A program made the translations under genes and the position numbers. This document shows positions 36,133 through 44,957 of a stretch of 64,000 nucleotides of DNA, piece by piece. Source of the stretch: Streptomyces sp. DG2A-72 (GTDB lineage: Bacteria; Actinomycetota; Actinomycetes; Streptomycetales; Streptomycetaceae); the NCBI RefSeq assembly GCF_030499575.1, contig NZ_JASTLC010000001.1, positions 4,612,001 through 4,676,000 on the forward strand, written 5' to 3'. The notes under the pieces were generated by a model. The model had not been told where the DNA came from. It made no database searches and was given only the letters and a program-made list of their open reading frames with translations. Position 1 is the first letter of the stretch, and each line of letters begins with the position of its first letter.

Positions 36133-36843
36133 ATGCCCACCACGCTCGTCATCGGCGGAACGTCAGGCGTCGGCCTGGCCACAGCCCGGCACCTGACCGC
36201 CAAAGGAGACGATGTCCACATCGCCGGACGCAACGAGGAGCGGATGCTCCGCGCGAAGGCCGCCATCGACGGCCGGGTCCACGGTCATGTACTCGATGCC
36301 GCCGACGCCCGGGCGGTCGCGTCGCTCGCCGCGCAGATCGCGCCGATCCAGCGTCTGATCATCACCCTCACCGGCAACGGCGGGGCGGGACCGTTCGGGG
36401 AACTGCCCATAGACGGCCTGCGGCAGGCGTTCGAGGAGAAGTACTGGCCCACGGTCACCGCGCTCCAGGCCGGCCTCGCTCACCTCAGCAAAGACGCCTC
36501 GGTCACCCTCGTCGGGGCGGTCACCGCCCGGGCCGCCATGCCCGGCACGGCCGGCATCGGCTCGCTCAACGCCGCCGTTGAAGGGCTCGTCCAGCCGCTG
36601 GCCGCCGAACTCGCGCCCATCCGGATCAACGCCGTCTCCCCGGGCTACGTCGACACGCCGTGGTGGGACGGGCTCGCCGCCGAGGAACGAGAGGGCTTCT
36701 TCGCGCAGGCAGCCGCTTCCTTGCCCACCAAGCGCATCGCCACCGCCCCCGACATCGCCGAGGCCATTGTGCTGCTGGCCACCAACCCCAACATCACCGG
36801 CACCGTCCTCGAAACAGACGGCGGCGCCCTCCTCACCGCCTGA
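36133..36843 (+). CDS. SDR-fold protein lacking the usual Tyr-x3-Lys
   Basis: 236 residues with a Rossmann dinucleotide site (VIGGTSGVGLATARHL). The C-terminal end is normal for SDRs (RINAVSPGYVDTPWW, then ITGTVLETDGGALL). Where the catalytic Tyr-x3-Lys should be, the sequence reads GTAGIGSLNAAVEG, so classical reductase chemistry is doubtful. ATG 36133 follows AAGGAG and the palindromic operator. Divergent from tetR. Confidence 0.88.
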   Translation: MPTTLVIGGTSGVGLATARHLTAKGDDVHIAGRNEERMLRAKAAIDGRVHGHVLDAADARAVASLAAQIAPIQRLIITLTGNGGAGPFGELPIDGLRQAFEEKYWPTVTALQAGLAHLSKDASVTLVGAVTARAAMPGTAGIGSLNAAVEGLVQPLAAELAPIRINAVSPGYVDTPWWDGLAAEEREGFFAQAAASLPTKRIATAPDIAEAIVLLATNPNITGTVLETDGGALLTA

Positions 36844-36923
36844 CGCCTCTGCGCTTCCTGCCGAGCCGCCGGCCCCGCCGGGGCCAGGAGGCAGCTGCGT
36901 CGAACAGACGACGGCCCGCACAC

Positions 36924-36961
36924 GGAGCTGGGGCACGACCGGCTGGTCGTGCCCCAGCTCC
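36924..36961 (+). terminator. Perfect 17-bp hairpin downstream of the SDR gene
   Basis: GGAGCTGGGGCACGACC (36924-36940) pairs exactly with GGTCGTGCCCCAGCTCC (36945-36961) around a 4-nt loop. Confidence 0.85.
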
Positions 36962-36985
36962 GCGCACCCCACAAGGAGCGCGTTC

Positions 36986-37737
36986 ATGACTCACGCCAAC
37001 GCGCCCACTGCCCGTCGAGGGCCGTCGACGCCTCATCGAGCGATGCAAGACCCGACCGATCGCCCACGTCGCCGCTGAGACGGGCATCTCCCGCACCTGC
37101 GCGTCAAAGTGGGTCAACCGCTACCGCCGCCATGGCGAGCTGGGCCTGCTCGACCGCTCGTCAGCGCCTCGACACCCGCCGACAGCTATGAAAGCCGAGG
37201 TCGTGGCCCTGATCGAAGAACTCCGCCGCACTCACACATGGTCCGCAGAACGGATCGCCTTCGAACTGCAAGCCAAAGGCATCGCGATCAGTCGTCGCAC
37301 CGTAGCGCGACACCTGCACGCGCTCCGACTGAACCGCCGCCGCTTCATCGACCCGAACGGCGAATCGAACCGGAAACCCACGACAGATCGCCGCCCGTCG
37401 GCCCGGACACATGGTCCACATCGACGTGAAAAAGGTCGGCCGGATCCCGGAGGGCGGTGGCCGGCGGGTCCATGGACGCGGAAGCAACCAGGCCAAGGCC
37501 GTCGAGCACCGCAAGAACGAGGGCGCGCGCGGCGGCTACGTCCACCTTCCCTCCGCCGTCGACGGATTCAGCCGGGTTGCCTACACCGAAGCGCTGCCCG
37601 ACGAGAAAGTCGCTACCGCCATCGCGTTCCTGCAACGGGCCAGGGCCTGGTACGCAGCCCGCCCACGGCATCACCCGCATCGAACGCATCGTCACGGACA
37701 ACGGCGCTTGCTGTCGCGCCGGGTGCCTTGCCCGACG
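36986..37737 (+). pseudogene. IS481-family transposase remnant
   Basis: ATG 36986 follows AAGGAG. After an early shift (near 37005) it reads KTRPIAHVAAETGISRTCAS, then AEVVALIEELRRTHTWSAER. The first catalytic Asp is in GHMVHIDVKKVGRIPE and the second in RIERIVTDNGA. At least three frame changes and a truncated C-terminus make it inactive. It abuts a second, opposite IS481 piece. Confidence 0.8.
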
Positions 37738-38115
37738 ATGCGGGCGAAGTCGCCGGAGCGGTAGCAAGCGGCATTGTCGGTGACGACCCGGTGGATCGCG
37801 CGCAGGCGGCGGCCGGGGAGGTCGAGGAGTTCGCCGGGGACGATCTCGCGGTCGGGCAGGGCGGGGGAGAGGCCGGGGACGCCGGAGCGGAGGCGGGCGG
37901 TGCGCAGGGGCGCGATGTGCTCCTCGGGGGCGCCGACCGCGGTGAGCTTGCCGGTCATGTTGATGCCGTGGGCGGCGAACCAGACCTTCGCCCGGGCGAG
38001 GGAAGCAGCAGCCGTCGCGCCCTTCTCATCGCCCAGCGGTTCTGTGTAGGCGAGCCGTGAGAAACCATCGACGACGGAGTGCGGGTAGACGTGGCCACGC
38101 TTCGCCCCGGCCGAC
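37738..38115 (-). pseudogene. IS481-family transposase internal remnant
   Basis: On the minus strand: KRGHVYPHSVVDGFSRLAYT, then WFAAHGIN, and after about 55 unrelated residues HRVVTDNAACYRSGDFARIV. Both pieces belong to the IS481 core, but the intervening stretch does not. No start or C-terminus survives. Confidence 0.65.
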
Positions 38116-38189
38116 TTCGCCCGGCTAGCCAGTAGTGCTCCGTTGGGTCGTTGTGGGTCTCGGTGAGCTTGTGCTTCGGTGAGGAAGAC

Positions 38190-38330
38190 ATGGGCGGCGG
38201 TAAGCACGAACGCAAGGGGCCGGCAGCGGGCGTCGACAGCGAGGTGGATCTTCGTGGTCAGTCCGCCGAGGGTGCCCGTCGCGAAGAGACGCGGATGGCG
38301 CCTTTGGCATCAATCTCTTGAGCCCGTCGC
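38190..38330 (-). pseudogene. IS5-family transposase fragment
   Basis: Across frames the minus strand reads GLTTKIHLAVDARCRPLAFV, the segment around a catalytic residue in IS1647-type IS5 transposases. Only about 45 codons remain, fused to the IS481 debris. Confidence 0.55.
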
Positions 38331-39419
38331 CCTTGGCGTCACCGGGGCATCGGATGCGCCGCGGTCAGTCAGCTGTCGGCCCGCCCGGCCCTGCGACCGG
38401 CTCTCATGCCGGGAGGGGGATGATTCGGGCATCGTCCGGGGGAAGGCCCGTCGGTAGTTGCTCGGCGACACCCCGATGTGTTTGAGGAAGTGATGGCGGA
38501 GGTTGTTCGCCGTGCCGAGGCCGCTCAGCTCCCCGACCTTCTCGATCGGTAAGTCCGTCGACTCCAGCAGGCTTTGGGCCCGTACCAGGCGTTGATTGAG
38601 GAGCCACTGAAGTGGAGTTGTCCCGGTGGCTGCCTGGAGTCGTCGGTGGAGGGTCCGCGGGCTCATCGCCGCGCGTTGTGCCAGATCCTCGACCGTCAGG
38701 GGTTGGTCCAGGTGTGTACGGGCCCAGTCCAGTACGGGCCCCAGGCTCCCGTCGTCGGTGGTGGGCACGGACAGGTCGATGAACTGCGCCTGGCCGCCGG
38801 GGCGGTGGGCGGGTACCACCATCCGGCGGGCCAGCTGATTGGCGACGTGTGCGCCCAGGTCACGGCGTACCAGATGGAGGCAGAGGTCGAGTCCGGCGGT
38901 CAGTCCGGCGCTGGTGAGCACATCGCCGTCGTCCACGTACAGCACCGAGTCGTCGACTTGTACCTTCGGGTAGCGCTCGGCCAGTTGAGCGGTGTGCATC
39001 CAATGGGCGGTGGCGCGTCGTCCGTCGAGCAGCCCCGCCTCGGCGAGTGCGAACGCGCCGGTACACAAGGAGACCACACGGGCGCCTGCGTCGTAGGCGT
39101 TGCGCAGCGCCGTGATCAGGGCTTGCGGCAGCGGCCGGCCCTCGTCGACACAGGGGTCCGGCACCGAAGGCACGATGACCGTGTCGGCACCGACAAGGTC
39201 GTCGAGCCCGTAGCGGGTCTGCAGTGACAGTCCGGTCTCGGTCGAAGAGGTGTCTTGCTGACGTTCCCCCGTACTGCACAGCCGCAGGTCGTACCAGGGG
39301 TCGGCCAGGTCGGGCTGCGGCTTCCCGAAGACGGTGCAGGGGATGCTCAGTTCGTACAGATCCCATGAGGGGACTCCGACGTTCTCAGTCACGACCACGG
39401 CGACAGATCCGGCGCTCAC
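38310..39419 (-). CDS. GlxA-like AraC-family regulator (DJ-1/PfpI sensor domain)
   Basis: 369 residues. The N-terminal ~190 residues are a DJ-1/PfpI-like domain with the nucleophile-elbow Cys in VVSLCTGAFALAEAG. The C-terminal part holds two AraC HTH units (LTVEDLAQRAAMSPRTLHRR, then LPIEKVGELSGLGTANNLRHHF). The last ~35 residues are Ser/Arg-rich and may have been added from adjoining IS debris. It is divergent from the imine-reductase-like gene, its likely target. Confidence 0.9.
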   Translation of the reverse strand: MSAGSVAVVVTENVGVPSWDLYELSIPCTVFGKPQPDLADPWYDLRLCSTGERQQDTSSTETGLSLQTRYGLDDLVGADTVIVPSVPDPCVDEGRPLPQALITALRNAYDAGARVVSLCTGAFALAEAGLLDGRRATAHWMHTAQLAERYPKVQVDDSVLYVDDGDVLTSAGLTAGLDLCLHLVRRDLGAHVANQLARRMVVPAHRPGGQAQFIDLSVPTTDDGSLGPVLDWARTHLDQPLTVEDLAQRAAMSPRTLHRRLQAATGTTPLQWLLNQRLVRAQSLLESTDLPIEKVGELSGLGTANNLRHHFLKHIGVSPSNYRRAFPRTMPESSPSRHESRSQGRAGRQLTDRGASDAPVTPRATGSRD

Positions 39420-39549
39420 ACCCTGAAGGGTATGGCAGGAATTTGGTGGATGCGGGCATCGGTATCACTGTTTCCGTTCGCCACGAGCTGCGAGCGTGGT
39501 CCGTACGTGATCAGCCGCGAACGTGCGGGCGTACAAAAGGAGTTGTGGC

Positions 39550-40434
39550 ATGCATGCTGACCGTCCAGCGTTGACTGTCATCGGACTGGGCTCGATGGGC
39601 TCGGCGCTGGCCGCCGTATTTCTGCAGCGGGGGTACCAGACCACCGTGTGGAACCGCTCGGCGGACAAGGCTCAGGCACTGGTCGGCCAGGGGGCCCGCC
39701 TGGCCGCGACACCCGAGGAGGCGATCGCGGCGAGCCCGCTGATCATCGCCTGCGTACTGGATTACGAGGCGCTGTACGGCGTCCTCGATCCCGTCGCCGC
39801 GTCCCTCAAGGGCAAGGTCCTGATCAACCTCTCCTCCGGTTCCCCGGAGCAGGCTCACGAGGCCGCCGCGTGGGCCCGGTCGCACGCCGCCGACTACCTC
39901 GACGGCGCGATCATGACCACCCCACCGGGGGTCGGCAGCCCGGAGATGATGTTCCTCTACAGCGGTTCGCACACTGCCTTCGAAGCCCGTCGTCCGGCCT
40001 TGGAGTCCCTGGGCGACCCCCTGTACCTGGGTGCTGACCCGGGTCTGGCCTCCCTCTACGACGCTGCCCTGCTCGGCCTGATGTGGTCCACCATGACCGG
40101 CTGGCTGCATGGCACCGCGCTGGTCGGCGCGGAGAAGGTGTCGGCCACGGCCTTCACCCCGATCGCGATCCGCTGGCTGACCGCCGTGGCCGGCTTCCTG
40201 ACCACCTACGCCCCCCAGGTGGATGCCGGCCGTTACCCGGGCGACGACGCCACCATCGACGTGCAGATCGCGACCATCGACCACCTCATCCACGCCGCAG
40301 CGGCCCGCGGCATCGACAACGCCCTGCCCGAACTCCTGAAGTCCGCCATGGAACGAACCAAGGCCGCAGGCCACGGCTCCGACAGCTACGCGAGCGTGAT
40401 CGAAGTCCTGAAGCACCCGGCGGACGACAAATGA
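39550..40434 (+). CDS. NAD(P)-dependent reductase, imine-reductase/6PGDH-like
   Basis: 294 residues. The N-terminal Rossmann motif VIGLGSMGSALAAVFLQRGY and VWNRSADKA (NADP-type Arg/Ser after strand 2) precede an all-helical dimerisation domain. This is the layout of bacterial imine reductases and beta-hydroxyacid-dehydrogenase-like enzymes. It probably reduces a cyclic imine or related carbonyl. Its stop overlaps the next start (ATGA). A second homologue lies at 56883. Confidence 0.87.
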   Translation: MHADRPALTVIGLGSMGSALAAVFLQRGYQTTVWNRSADKAQALVGQGARLAATPEEAIAASPLIIACVLDYEALYGVLDPVAASLKGKVLINLSSGSPEQAHEAAAWARSHAADYLDGAIMTTPPGVGSPEMMFLYSGSHTAFEARRPALESLGDPLYLGADPGLASLYDAALLGLMWSTMTGWLHGTALVGAEKVSATAFTPIAIRWLTAVAGFLTTYAPQVDAGRYPGDDATIDVQIATIDHLIHAAAARGIDNALPELLKSAMERTKAAGHGSDSYASVIEVLKHPADDK

Positions 40435-41081
40435 CCGTGACACCAACAGCTGCCACTCATCCCGCGCCGGACCCGATGACTCCCGCTACCACCGCGCCAT
40501 GGACGGACCTTCTGGCCGCTGCCACCGACGACTGCCTGGCCGCCCTCCTCGAGGGAGCCGACCAGGACTGGTCACGCCCCGCCCGCGGCCTCGACTGGAC
40601 CTGCCGCCAGACCCTCGACCATCTCGCCCTCGGCCTGACCGGCTACACCGGCCTCCTCATCGCCCGCCCTGACGACCGCTACACCACCCTCTTCGCCTCA
40701 CTCGACCCCCAGGCCCCCATCCCCACTTGTCTGGAAGGCCTCCGGATCGCCGCGTCCCTCCTCAGCTCCACCGTCCGCGACACGCCGGCCGAAGCACACG
40801 CCTGGCACCCCTGGGGCCACTCCGACGCCACCGGTTTCGCCGCCATGGGAATCACCGAACTGGCCGTCCACACTTACGACATCACCCGCGCCCTCAGCCT
40901 GTCCTGGACCCCGCCCGACGGTCTGAGCACCGCCGTCCTCGCCCGCCTCTTCCCCGACGCTCCGTCCGGGCACCGTCCGTCCGACACTCTGTTGTGGTGT
41001 ACGGGCCGCATCCCGCTTCCCGGCCTGCCCCGGCGCGCGGACTGGCAGTGGGACGGAGCCGTGCGCTGGCTAGTGCTGTGA
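40431..41081 (+). CDS. DinB/maleylpyruvate isomerase N-terminal domain protein (3' end replaced)
   Basis: 216 residues. The helical-bundle pattern WTDLLAAATDDCLAALLEGA, then LDWTCRQTLDHLALGLTGY, with metal-site histidines (TLDHLALG, LAVHTYDITR). Such proteins often use mycothiol. ATG 40431 overlaps the preceding stop. The final codons (LVL, stop) lie inside an IS630 end sequence starting at 41073, so the natural C-terminus may have been cut. Confidence 0.82.
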   Translation: MTVTPTAATHPAPDPMTPATTAPWTDLLAAATDDCLAALLEGADQDWSRPARGLDWTCRQTLDHLALGLTGYTGLLIARPDDRYTTLFASLDPQAPIPTCLEGLRIAASLLSSTVRDTPAEAHAWHPWGHSDATGFAAMGITELAVHTYDITRALSLSWTPPDGLSTAVLARLFPDAPSGHRPSDTLLWCTGRIPLPGLPRRADWQWDGAVRWLVL

Positions 41082-41101
41082 CCGCATAGGTTCGCCGGGT
41101 C
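41073..41101. mobile_element. Solo IS630 end
   Basis: GTGCTGTGACCGCATAGG and the following TTCGCCGGGTC match the left end of the IS630 element at 41445 (GTGCTGTGATCGCATAGG) and, inverted, its right end near 42510. It follows a TA, the IS630 target. No transposase is attached on this side. Confidence 0.7.
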
Positions 41102-41210
41102 GGGCCGCGCCGGTGGCTCCTGTTCTGGTTGGATGCAAGGCAACTTGGCGTCGCCGCTGTATCCGCGAGAGACCAGGGGGTCAGCCCAGCGAAGAGGCGG
41201 AGGGGCCTGG

Positions 41211-41441
41211 GTGCGTGGAAGTGATAACAACGAGGGACGCCTTGGTCGGCGAGCGGGCGTTATCCGGCGCGTTCAGCTCGCCCTGTTCGGTCTCGTCGTC
41301 CTACTGGTGGGAATCCGTGTCTGGGAACGACACCACGGCGGCGCTTCGAACTCGATCCTGTTCGGTCTGATGGCCGTATCAGCACTTTCCGTCGGGGTTC
41401 TGGAGCGCTATCGGTCGAGGATGAGCAAGGAACGTCGATGA
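41211..41441 (+). CDS. Hypothetical small membrane protein
   Basis: GTG 41211 would give a 76-residue protein with two hydrophobic segments (VQLALFGLVVLLVGIRVW and SILFGLMAVSALSVGVL) and a basic tail (RYRSRMSKERR). No family recognised. It lies between two IS630 ends. Confidence 0.4.
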   Translation: MRGSDNNEGRLGRRAGVIRRVQLALFGLVVLLVGIRVWERHHGGASNSILFGLMAVSALSVGVLERYRSRMSKERR

Positions 41442-41444
41442 TCA

Positions 41445-42512
41445 GTGCTGTGATCGCATAGGTGCGCCGGGTCGATCACGCTGCGGATGCGAGGGGGCGC
41501 CCGCCCCAGCGGACGCCCTTCTCGCTTCGGATGCGGGCCCGTTCCTTGCGTTCAGCGGCCAGGATGTCGCGGTGACGGGCGTTGGCGTTGCGCCACCGCA
41601 GACAGGCGTGCAGTGCCCGGGTCTGCACGTCCATGAATACGTAGATCGGGGCGCCGTCGGGCCGGGCGGCGCGGATCGATTTCAGCGCGGCCAGCGTGTT
41701 GGCGGCGCCCTTCGTGCGGCGATTGACGCCCCACAGGGTGTCGTCGCCGACCGAGTGCAGCCGTGGAAGTAGCGCACTCCGTGGGTGCGGTGACAGGTCG
41801 CCGGCACCCGCTCGGGGTGCTTGTGGGCGGCCCAGCCCGAGCCTGCGGTGGGTCGGATGCCGAGTGGGCCGAACTCGTCGAAAGCGAAGACCCGGTCCGG
41901 GAAGCGGCCAACGACTCCCTCGATCCGGTCCAGCTTCGCCTCGCGGTCAGGGTCCGGGGATTCCTTCCATGTCTTTGTGCGCTGGAAGGTGACGCCGCGG
42001 CGAGCGAGCAGGCAACGTAACGCCTCACGGCCGATGAGGATGACCCGGCCGTGGACTTTGCGCAGGTAGGCGACGAGTTTGCGCAGGGACCAGCGGGTGA
42101 AAGGCTGGCCGAGCTTGGGAGGGCGGGTGGTGGCCGTCTGGATGACGAAGTCCTCGTCGTCAGGGCTGAGTCGGCGGGGACGGCCTCCCGCCCACTGAGG
42201 GCCCAGACAGGCCAGGCCGATCTCGTTGAACCGATGAATCACATCCCGGACGGTGTCCTCGTCGGCCTGCACCAGCTGGGCGATCACCGGCACGCGGTTC
42301 CGGCCGGCGGAGGCCAGCAGCATCATCGCGCGCCGGTAGCGCACCGAACTTGTGCTGCCCCGGCGCACGATCTGCTGCAGCCGTTGACCTTCCTGGTCGG
42401 TCAATCTGCGCACACGGACGGGCTCGGCCACCGCGCCTCCGGCGGTCGGATCGGACGTCACCCCACATCCAACCGTCACGACCGCCAACCCGGCGAACCC
42501 ATGCGGTCACAG
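41445..42512 (-). mobile_element. IS630-family element, defective
   Basis: The ends GTGCTGTGATCGCATAGG (41445-41462) and, inverted, GTGCTGTGACCGCATGGG near 42495-42512 bound a single transposase gene. The transposase is internally deleted, so the element cannot move itself. Confidence 0.75.
41476..42431 (-). pseudogene. IS630-family transposase, internally deleted and frameshifted
   Basis: GTG 42431 begins VAEPVRVRRLTDQEGQRLQQ. The helix-turn-helix and RVFAFDEFGPLGIRP (first catalytic Asp) are intact. After GVRYFHGC one base is missing (about 41760). The normal core resumes (SVGDDTLWGVNRR) but jumps from PIYVF to VQTRALHA. About 57 residues, including the second Asp (LDNLSAH region) and the Glu of known Streptomyces IS630 transposases, are absent. 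Confidence 0.85.
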
Positions 42513-42984
42513 CACCAGCGACCTCGGCCTGATCGCTGTCCCGGCCGTGGATCCGCCACCCGCTGCCATCAGAGATCCGGCCGACCTTCTTCACGGCTTC
42601 CGGTTGTTCTCACCGCCTGGGTCGATGAAGCGGCGTTCGCCGAGGCCGAGCCGGGTCAGGTGTCGGCTGACAGTTCGCCGGCTGATCACAAAACCGATAC
42701 TCACAAGTTCGTCGGTGATCCGTTGCACGGACCACTTGTGCTCGCGGCGCCAGGACTCGATCTGCTCGATGACTCATGCTGGAGTCGCGTTCGGACTCAG
42801 GTGCGGACTCGACGGCCGGTCTTGCAATCCCGCACCACCGTGTGGCCGCCAGCGATACCCACTTGCCGGCGCATGCGCGAGAGATGCCCATCTCAGCGGC
42901 GACGTGGGCGATGGGACGTGTCTGGTACCGCTTCACGAGCCGCCTACGGCCCTCGACGCTCAGGGGCGCATTCGCGTGGGGCAC
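42513..42984 (-). pseudogene. IS481-family transposase remnant interrupted by IS630
   Basis: ATG 42984 gives MPHANAPLSVEGRRRLVKRY, then RPIAHVAAEMGISRACAGKW. Further on, in other frames, come VISRRTVSRHL-type sequence, RRFIDPGGENN and VKKVGRISDGSGWRIHGRDS. The C-terminal catalytic part is missing where the IS630 element begins. Confidence 0.75.
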
Positions 42985-43055
42985 TCGTCGTCCTCTCGAA
43001 GTCAGACGACGGCAGGCGCGACACCTATCGTGCGCGCCTGCCGCATTGCGGCCTT

Positions 43056-43421
43056 TCAGTCCCGCGGTGCGACGCGGATGCGGTTCCCGTCAGGATCGGC
43101 TGCGAGGAAGGTCAGCCCGAAGCCGGCATCATGAGGCTCGCGCAGGATCGTGACCCCCTTGGAATTCCACTGCTCAAAGGTCGCGTTGAGCTCGTCGGGT
43201 CCACCGTCGATGGCCAGGCAAACCTCACTGGTGCGCGGGACGTCCGGTGACAGATCCTCGAACTGGCCAGACCACAGACCGAGGTCAGCGCCTGGCCCGA
43301 GGTCGAAGGTGATGTATCCCGAAGTCTCGAACGAGGGGCTCATGCCGAGGAGGTCGCCGTAGAAACGAGCTGCGGCGGGAGCGTCGTTCACGTAGACGAT
43401 GGACACGACGGATGTGGTCAT
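43056..43421 (-). CDS. VOC family protein
   Basis: A 121-residue glyoxalase-fold protein: VVSIVYVNDAPAAARFYGDL, then EVCLAIDGGPDELNATFEQW, ending FLAADPDGNRIRVAPRD. The ligand is unknown. It is divergent from a WYL-domain regulator 93 bp away, a common pairing in which the regulator controls the VOC gene. Confidence 0.9.
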   Translation of the reverse strand: MTTSVVSIVYVNDAPAAARFYGDLLGMSPSFETSGYITFDLGPGADLGLWSGQFEDLSPDVPRTSEVCLAIDGGPDELNATFEQWNSKGVTILREPHDAGFGLTFLAADPDGNRIRVAPRD

Positions 43422-43513
43422 GGTTGTTCCTTCTCACAGGCCGTAGGTACGCATCCACCAGCCTGACCGGGATATGCGCCGCATCGTGTCGCAATTCCTG
43501 AAAAAATTGGTGT

Positions 43514-44482
43514 GTGACCCCAGATCGCTTCTTCAGCCTGATGCTGCTCCTCAAATCGAGGGATGCCGTGACCACACAGGAACTTGCCTCAGCGCTCGGG
43601 GTGTCCCTTCGAACCATCACCCGAGACCTGAACTGGCTCCGCGACGCCGGTCTGCCGGTGACCGCACACCGGGGCCGCCTCGGAGGCGTGACCATGCTGC
43701 CCGGATCCGGGCTCGACCTCACGCGACTCACACCGGGCGAGCGTGATCATCTGTCGCTCACCGGGCTGGATGAGAAGCAACGTGCGGAGCTCAACGCATC
43801 GGCCGAAAGCCAGCGCGCGCGCTCCAAGATCGCCGCTACACAGCCACGTCGAGTTCATGAGCTCCTGCCGCTCACCGACGTAGTGCACGTGGACAGCCGT
43901 CCCTGGCATCAGGCACGAGCTTCCGGCACGACTCCGGCTTCGCTGATCGGCGCAGTGCGGCGAGGTCGCCGGCTACGGATCGAGTACGACAGCCCACGCG
44001 AGTCATGCCCACGCGACCTGGTCGTGGATCCCTACGGGCTGTTCGCCAAGGCCGGCATCTGGTACCTCGTCGCCGACTGTGCCCGAGTGCCACGGATGTA
44101 CCGACTCGAACGGATCACGACGTGGAGAGAAGTCGACCAGCCACGACGGATCCGCGAGAGCCAGACCCTGGCCACCGTCGCTGCAGCGCTCATTGATCAG
44201 TGGGAGCACAACCACGCGATAGAGGTCAGCGCCACCATCGACCAGACCCAGATCGAGCGAGCGCAACGGATCTTTGGCCTACGACTCGTCCTGGACGACG
44301 ACCATGAAGAATCCGCCACCGGCCGCAAGGTAACGATCCGCTTCCTGCATCTGGAGGACGTGCGAGCACTACTGCCGTTCGGGAGCGCCATCACTGTGCA
44401 CGGCCCCACCGAAGCCAGGGCTCACCTCCGCGACCTCGCCACCAATCTTGCCCACCACTATGCGCCGTCACCAACGTCCTGA
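43514..44482 (+). CDS. YafY-type HTH/WYL-domain transcriptional regulator
   Basis: 322 residues. The N-terminal winged HTH is RFFSLMLLLKSRDAVTTQEL, then LGVSLRTITRDLNWLRDAGL. The central WYL domain runs about residues 135-200 (RLRIEYDSPRE, then DPYGLFAKAGIWYLVADCAR). The C-terminal WCX extension ends DLATNLAHHYAPS. GTG-type initiation at 43514. Likely represses or activates the divergent VOC gene. Confidence 0.92.
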   Translation: MTPDRFFSLMLLLKSRDAVTTQELASALGVSLRTITRDLNWLRDAGLPVTAHRGRLGGVTMLPGSGLDLTRLTPGERDHLSLTGLDEKQRAELNASAESQRARSKIAATQPRRVHELLPLTDVVHVDSRPWHQARASGTTPASLIGAVRRGRRLRIEYDSPRESCPRDLVVDPYGLFAKAGIWYLVADCARVPRMYRLERITTWREVDQPRRIRESQTLATVAAALIDQWEHNHAIEVSATIDQTQIERAQRIFGLRLVLDDDHEESATGRKVTIRFLHLEDVRALLPFGSAITVHGPTEARAHLRDLATNLAHHYAPSPTS

Positions 44483-44702
44483 CCCGCAACAACTACTCGT
44501 CGGCGTAACCAACGTCCTGGCCTCATACAACTAGCACGTAACGACTGGTAGCAGGAGACGCCCGAAGTGCGAAAGGCTCGGGCCTTCGCGCGTGGCTCCT
44601 CAGACTCTGCCTCGGTGAGCTCCCGGTTCACCAGCTCTTCCAGGACCTCGTTCATAGTGATGACACGGCGAGCGGTCGCGTCCCGCGAAGTGGTATGGCG
44701 GC

Positions 44703-44957
44703 GTGGAGTTCACGACTCCACAGGTCACAAGCACCGACAGCGCCGACGCCCGAGCAGAGGCCGCTCCGGCGGCCGGGAACAGCATCGACACCACCCGAGG
44801 GATCCCGACGGTGCTTGTCGAAGAGGCGGCCGCCGGAGCGAGGTGGTCCGGATTCCTACACCACTTGGCGGGACACCATCCGGCGAGCCATCGGGTCCCG
44901 GTTGTTCTGATCAGCGGGACCCCGTCGGCGTCTCAGCCGGTCGGTGCGCCGACGTAG
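44703..44957 (+). CDS. Hypothetical protein
   Basis: GTG 44703 opens 84 residues (MEFTTPQVTSTDSADARAEA, then GIPTVLVEEAAAGARWSGFL) with Streptomyces-like third-position GC. No family recognised, and its end overlaps the convergent GNAT gene by 25 bp. It may be a gene fragment. Confidence 0.35.
   Translation: MEFTTPQVTSTDSADARAEAAPAAGNSIDTTRGIPTVLVEEAAAGARWSGFLHHLAGHHPASHRVPVVLISGTPSASQPVGAPT

Noticed and set aside
44458..44655. Short minus-strand frame (MNEVLEELVNRELTEAESEE) resembling an antitoxin tail
   Set aside because: Only about 30 residues look protein-like, with no partner toxin and no clear end; too weak to list.
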